Notes under the pieces: model-generated
Told to the model about the DNA's origin: nothing
What the model saw: only the letters and a program-made list of their open reading frames with translations
Database searches by the model: none
Assembly: GCF_014358015.1 (NCBI RefSeq)
Contig: NZ_JACONV010000001.1
Span: 248,001 to 312,000 of the forward strand
Reading direction: 5' to 3'
Length of the DNA stretch: 64,000 nucleotides
From: Pseudomonas triticifolii
GTDB lineage: Bacteria; Pseudomonadota; Gammaproteobacteria; Pseudomonadales; Pseudomonadaceae
Part shown: in pieces, positions 62,658 through 64,000 of the stretch
How positions within the stretch are numbered: position 1 is the stretch's first letter
Layout of the letters: each line of letters opens with the position of its first letter
Made by a program: the position numbers and the translations under genes

Positions 62658-63368
62658 ATGAGCAAACCCGGCCAGACCGTCCTTGTAGCGCTGCGAAGAA
62701 TGATCGCTTCAGGTGAACTGGCGGCTGGAGAGCGCCTGATGGAAGTCCCCACTGCCGAGCGATTCGGCGTTTCGCGCATGCCGGTACGCATGGCGTTCCG
62801 CACGCTTGAGCAGGAAGGGCTTCTGGTGCCGTTTGGCGGTCGTGGGTTTCAGGTGCGCTCGATCAGCGCGCATGAGATTGCGGGCGCGGTTGAAGTGCGC
62901 GGGGTATTAGAGGGACTGGCTGCTCGGCAGATGGCTGAAATCGGGATCAGCCAGCAAGCCAGGGATGAGCTTGAAACCTGCCTGATCCAGGGTGATGCCC
63001 TGTTCGCCAAAGGCTTCGTGACCGAGGATGACCTTGAGGTCTATCACGACCTGAACATGCGCCTGCATAAAGTCATTGTGGAAGGCAGCGGCAACCCGGC
63101 CATTGCCGATGCTCTGGCGCGCAACGATCATCTGCCGTTTGCTTCGGTTACTGCTCTGGCAGTGGACCGGAACGATCTGGTGCGTGAATTCCGGCGCTTC
63201 AACTTTGCCCACATGCAACATCACGCAGTGGTGGATGCATTGGTCAACGGTCAGGGGGCGCGAGCCGAAGCCATCATGCGCGAGCACGCCAACGCGACAT
63301 TGCGTTACGCCGAGATCTTCGGCGGCGGCGTCCATGAGCGCATGAAGGTCATTCAGCGTTCCGATTAA
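62658..63368 (+). CDS. vanR: GntR-family regulator VanR
   Basis: A 236-residue GntR/FadR-type repressor. ATG 62658 (MSKPGQTVLVALRRMI) is preferred over a long unsupported extension. The winged helix spans about residues 5-65 (RFGVSRMPVRMAFRTLEQEG), followed by the FCD ligand-binding domain, with metal-site residues in LEVYHDLNMRLHKVIVEGSGN near 135 (opening LEVYHDLNMRLH) and HMQHHAVVDAL near 185. Its stop directly abuts the stop of convergent vanB. VanR represses vanAB and is relieved by vanillate in known pseudomonads. Confidence 0.87.
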   Translation: MSKPGQTVLVALRRMIASGELAAGERLMEVPTAERFGVSRMPVRMAFRTLEQEGLLVPFGGRGFQVRSISAHEIAGAVEVRGVLEGLAARQMAEIGISQQARDELETCLIQGDALFAKGFVTEDDLEVYHDLNMRLHKVIVEGSGNPAIADALARNDHLPFASVTALAVDRNDLVREFRRFNFAHMQHHAVVDALVNGQGARAEAIMREHANATLRYAEIFGGGVHERMKVIQRSD

Positions 63369-64000
63369 TCAGATATCAAGTACCAGCAACGGCGTTTTCG
63401 ATCGCGAGCAGCAGGGCGTGAACTGGTCGTTGAGCGCTTGCTCGGCCTCGGTGAGAAACAGGTCCCGGTGATCGGGTACGCCTTTCAAGACCCGCGTCAG
63501 GCACGTTCCGCATACGCCTTGTTCGCATGAAAGCGGTATGTCGATGCCATTGCTTTCCAGCACTTGAGCGACTGTCTTGTCGGCTGGAACGTTGAACACC
63601 TGTCCTGTGCTGCCGACTTCGACCGAAAAGCTGCCATCGCTGCTGGTATCCACCGGCGCGGCGGTGAAGTACTCGCGATGCAGTTGCTCATCCGACCAGC
63701 CCTGAGTGCGCGCGCTGTCGAGGATGTGCTGCATGAAACCGTTTGGCCCACAGACATACACATGGGCGTTCGCGTCGGGACCGGCCAGAATCGCCAGCGC
63801 GTCAAGCCGGGTTTCCGGGCGATCATCGAAGTGCAGACTGACGTTGTCGGCAAACGCAGATTGCTGCAGGCGCTCGGTAAAGGCTGCACGGTCAGCGGAA
63901 CGGGCACAGTAATGCAATTCGAAAGGCTCGCCATGCTGCGCCAGATGCTCGGCCATACAAAGGATCGGCGTAATGCCAATACCACCCCCGAACAGCAGGG
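63369..64000 (-). CDS. vanB: Vanillate O-demethylase oxidoreductase VanB (3' part, runs off window)
   Basis: The frame is open to the window edge (LLFGGGIGITPILCMAEHL at its start here), so about 210 C-terminal residues of a roughly 315-residue protein are present. Seen are the NAD-binding half (HVYVCGPNGFMQHIL) and a C-terminal plant-type [2Fe-2S] domain with CEQGVCGTCLTRVLKG and a distal Cys pair in FTPCCS. VanB passes electrons from NADH to the VanA oxygenase, which demethylates vanillate to protocatechuate. It thus continues the vdh product pathway. vanA should lie beyond the right edge. Confidence 0.93.
   Translation of the reverse strand, partial: LLFGGGIGITPILCMAEHLAQHGEPFELHYCARSADRAAFTERLQQSAFADNVSLHFDDRPETRLDALAILAGPDANAHVYVCGPNGFMQHILDSARTQGWSDEQLHREYFTAAPVDTSSDGSFSVEVGSTGQVFNVPADKTVAQVLESNGIDIPLSCEQGVCGTCLTRVLKGVPDHRDLFLTEAEQALNDQFTPCCSRSKTPLLVLDI

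Overview
The window is a G+C-rich chromosomal stretch from a fluorescent Pseudomonas, most probably the Pseudomonas syringae group. This rests on the protein families present (DUF2790 protein, OprD porin, FtrA, PxpABC, VanR/VanB, Ech/Vdh/Fcs), Pseudomonas-type intergenic palindromes at 34921-34983 and 52643-52730, and codon usage. No plasmid, prophage or insertion-sequence signature was seen. The strain cannot be named from the sequence alone.

Layout. 1-2300: small or decayed ORFs, a serine-rich hypothetical and a tRNA-Leu(UAA) with its own promoter and terminator. 2452-6250: topoisomerase IB and the molybdate transporter modABC behind a ModE-like operator. 6278-9182: a nitronate monooxygenase divergent from acuR-acuI (acrylyl-CoA reductase), with the same operator before acuR and acuI. 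9143-11787: a RES/Xre toxin-antitoxin pair, a lone tyrosine recombinase, a candidate small RNA and a DUF2790 protein. 12071-24265: a compact one-direction biosynthetic operon, discussed below. 24353-29455: an FtrA-type regulator, a DJ-1/PfpI protein, a frameshifted LysR gene and a trehalose-synthase-like GH13 enzyme. 29523-46193: a phenylpropanoid (coniferyl alcohol/ferulate) catabolic region with a sigma-54 regulator, two aldehyde dehydrogenases, an SDR, MetA-type and OprD outer-membrane proteins, an AAHS permease, a MarR regulator, ech, vdh, fcs, a thiolase and an acyl-CoA dehydrogenase. 46281-52665: hypotheticals, a LysR remnant and the 5-oxoprolinase operon pxpABC. 52845-56524: a glucarate dehydratase/permease pair with a divergent LysR regulator. 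56676-62539: a secreted protein, a subtilase, a nucleoside hydrolase and a GGDEF-EAL protein. 62658-64000: vanR and the 3' part of vanB, the next step after vanillin.

The most interesting system is 12071-24265. A cupin and a methionyl-tRNA-synthetase-like protein, overlapping by 8 nt, sit with a SidA/IucD-type N-hydroxylase and a DadA-type FAD oxidase. This is the gene set known from hydrazine (N-N bond) biosynthesis in Streptomyces, where a lysine N-hydroxylase, a cupin-MetRS hydrazine synthetase and an FAD oxidase act in sequence. Here the set is joined to a natural SbnA-SbnB fusion predicted to make 2,3-diaminopropionate, plus a large flavoprotein, a LysE-type exporter, an iron-type alcohol dehydrogenase, a serine hydrolase and a periplasmic-binding-fold protein without a signal peptide. 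I infer an operon for an undescribed hydrazine-containing (possibly diaminopropionate-derived) antimetabolite; the product is not known.

Regulatory signals of note are A-rich AAnAAnAA motifs of the Hfq/Crc type before most genes of the aromatic region, a sigma-54 promoter with nearby inverted repeats between the sigma-54 regulator and its divergent target, and repeated TetR-type operators in the acuR/acuI locus.
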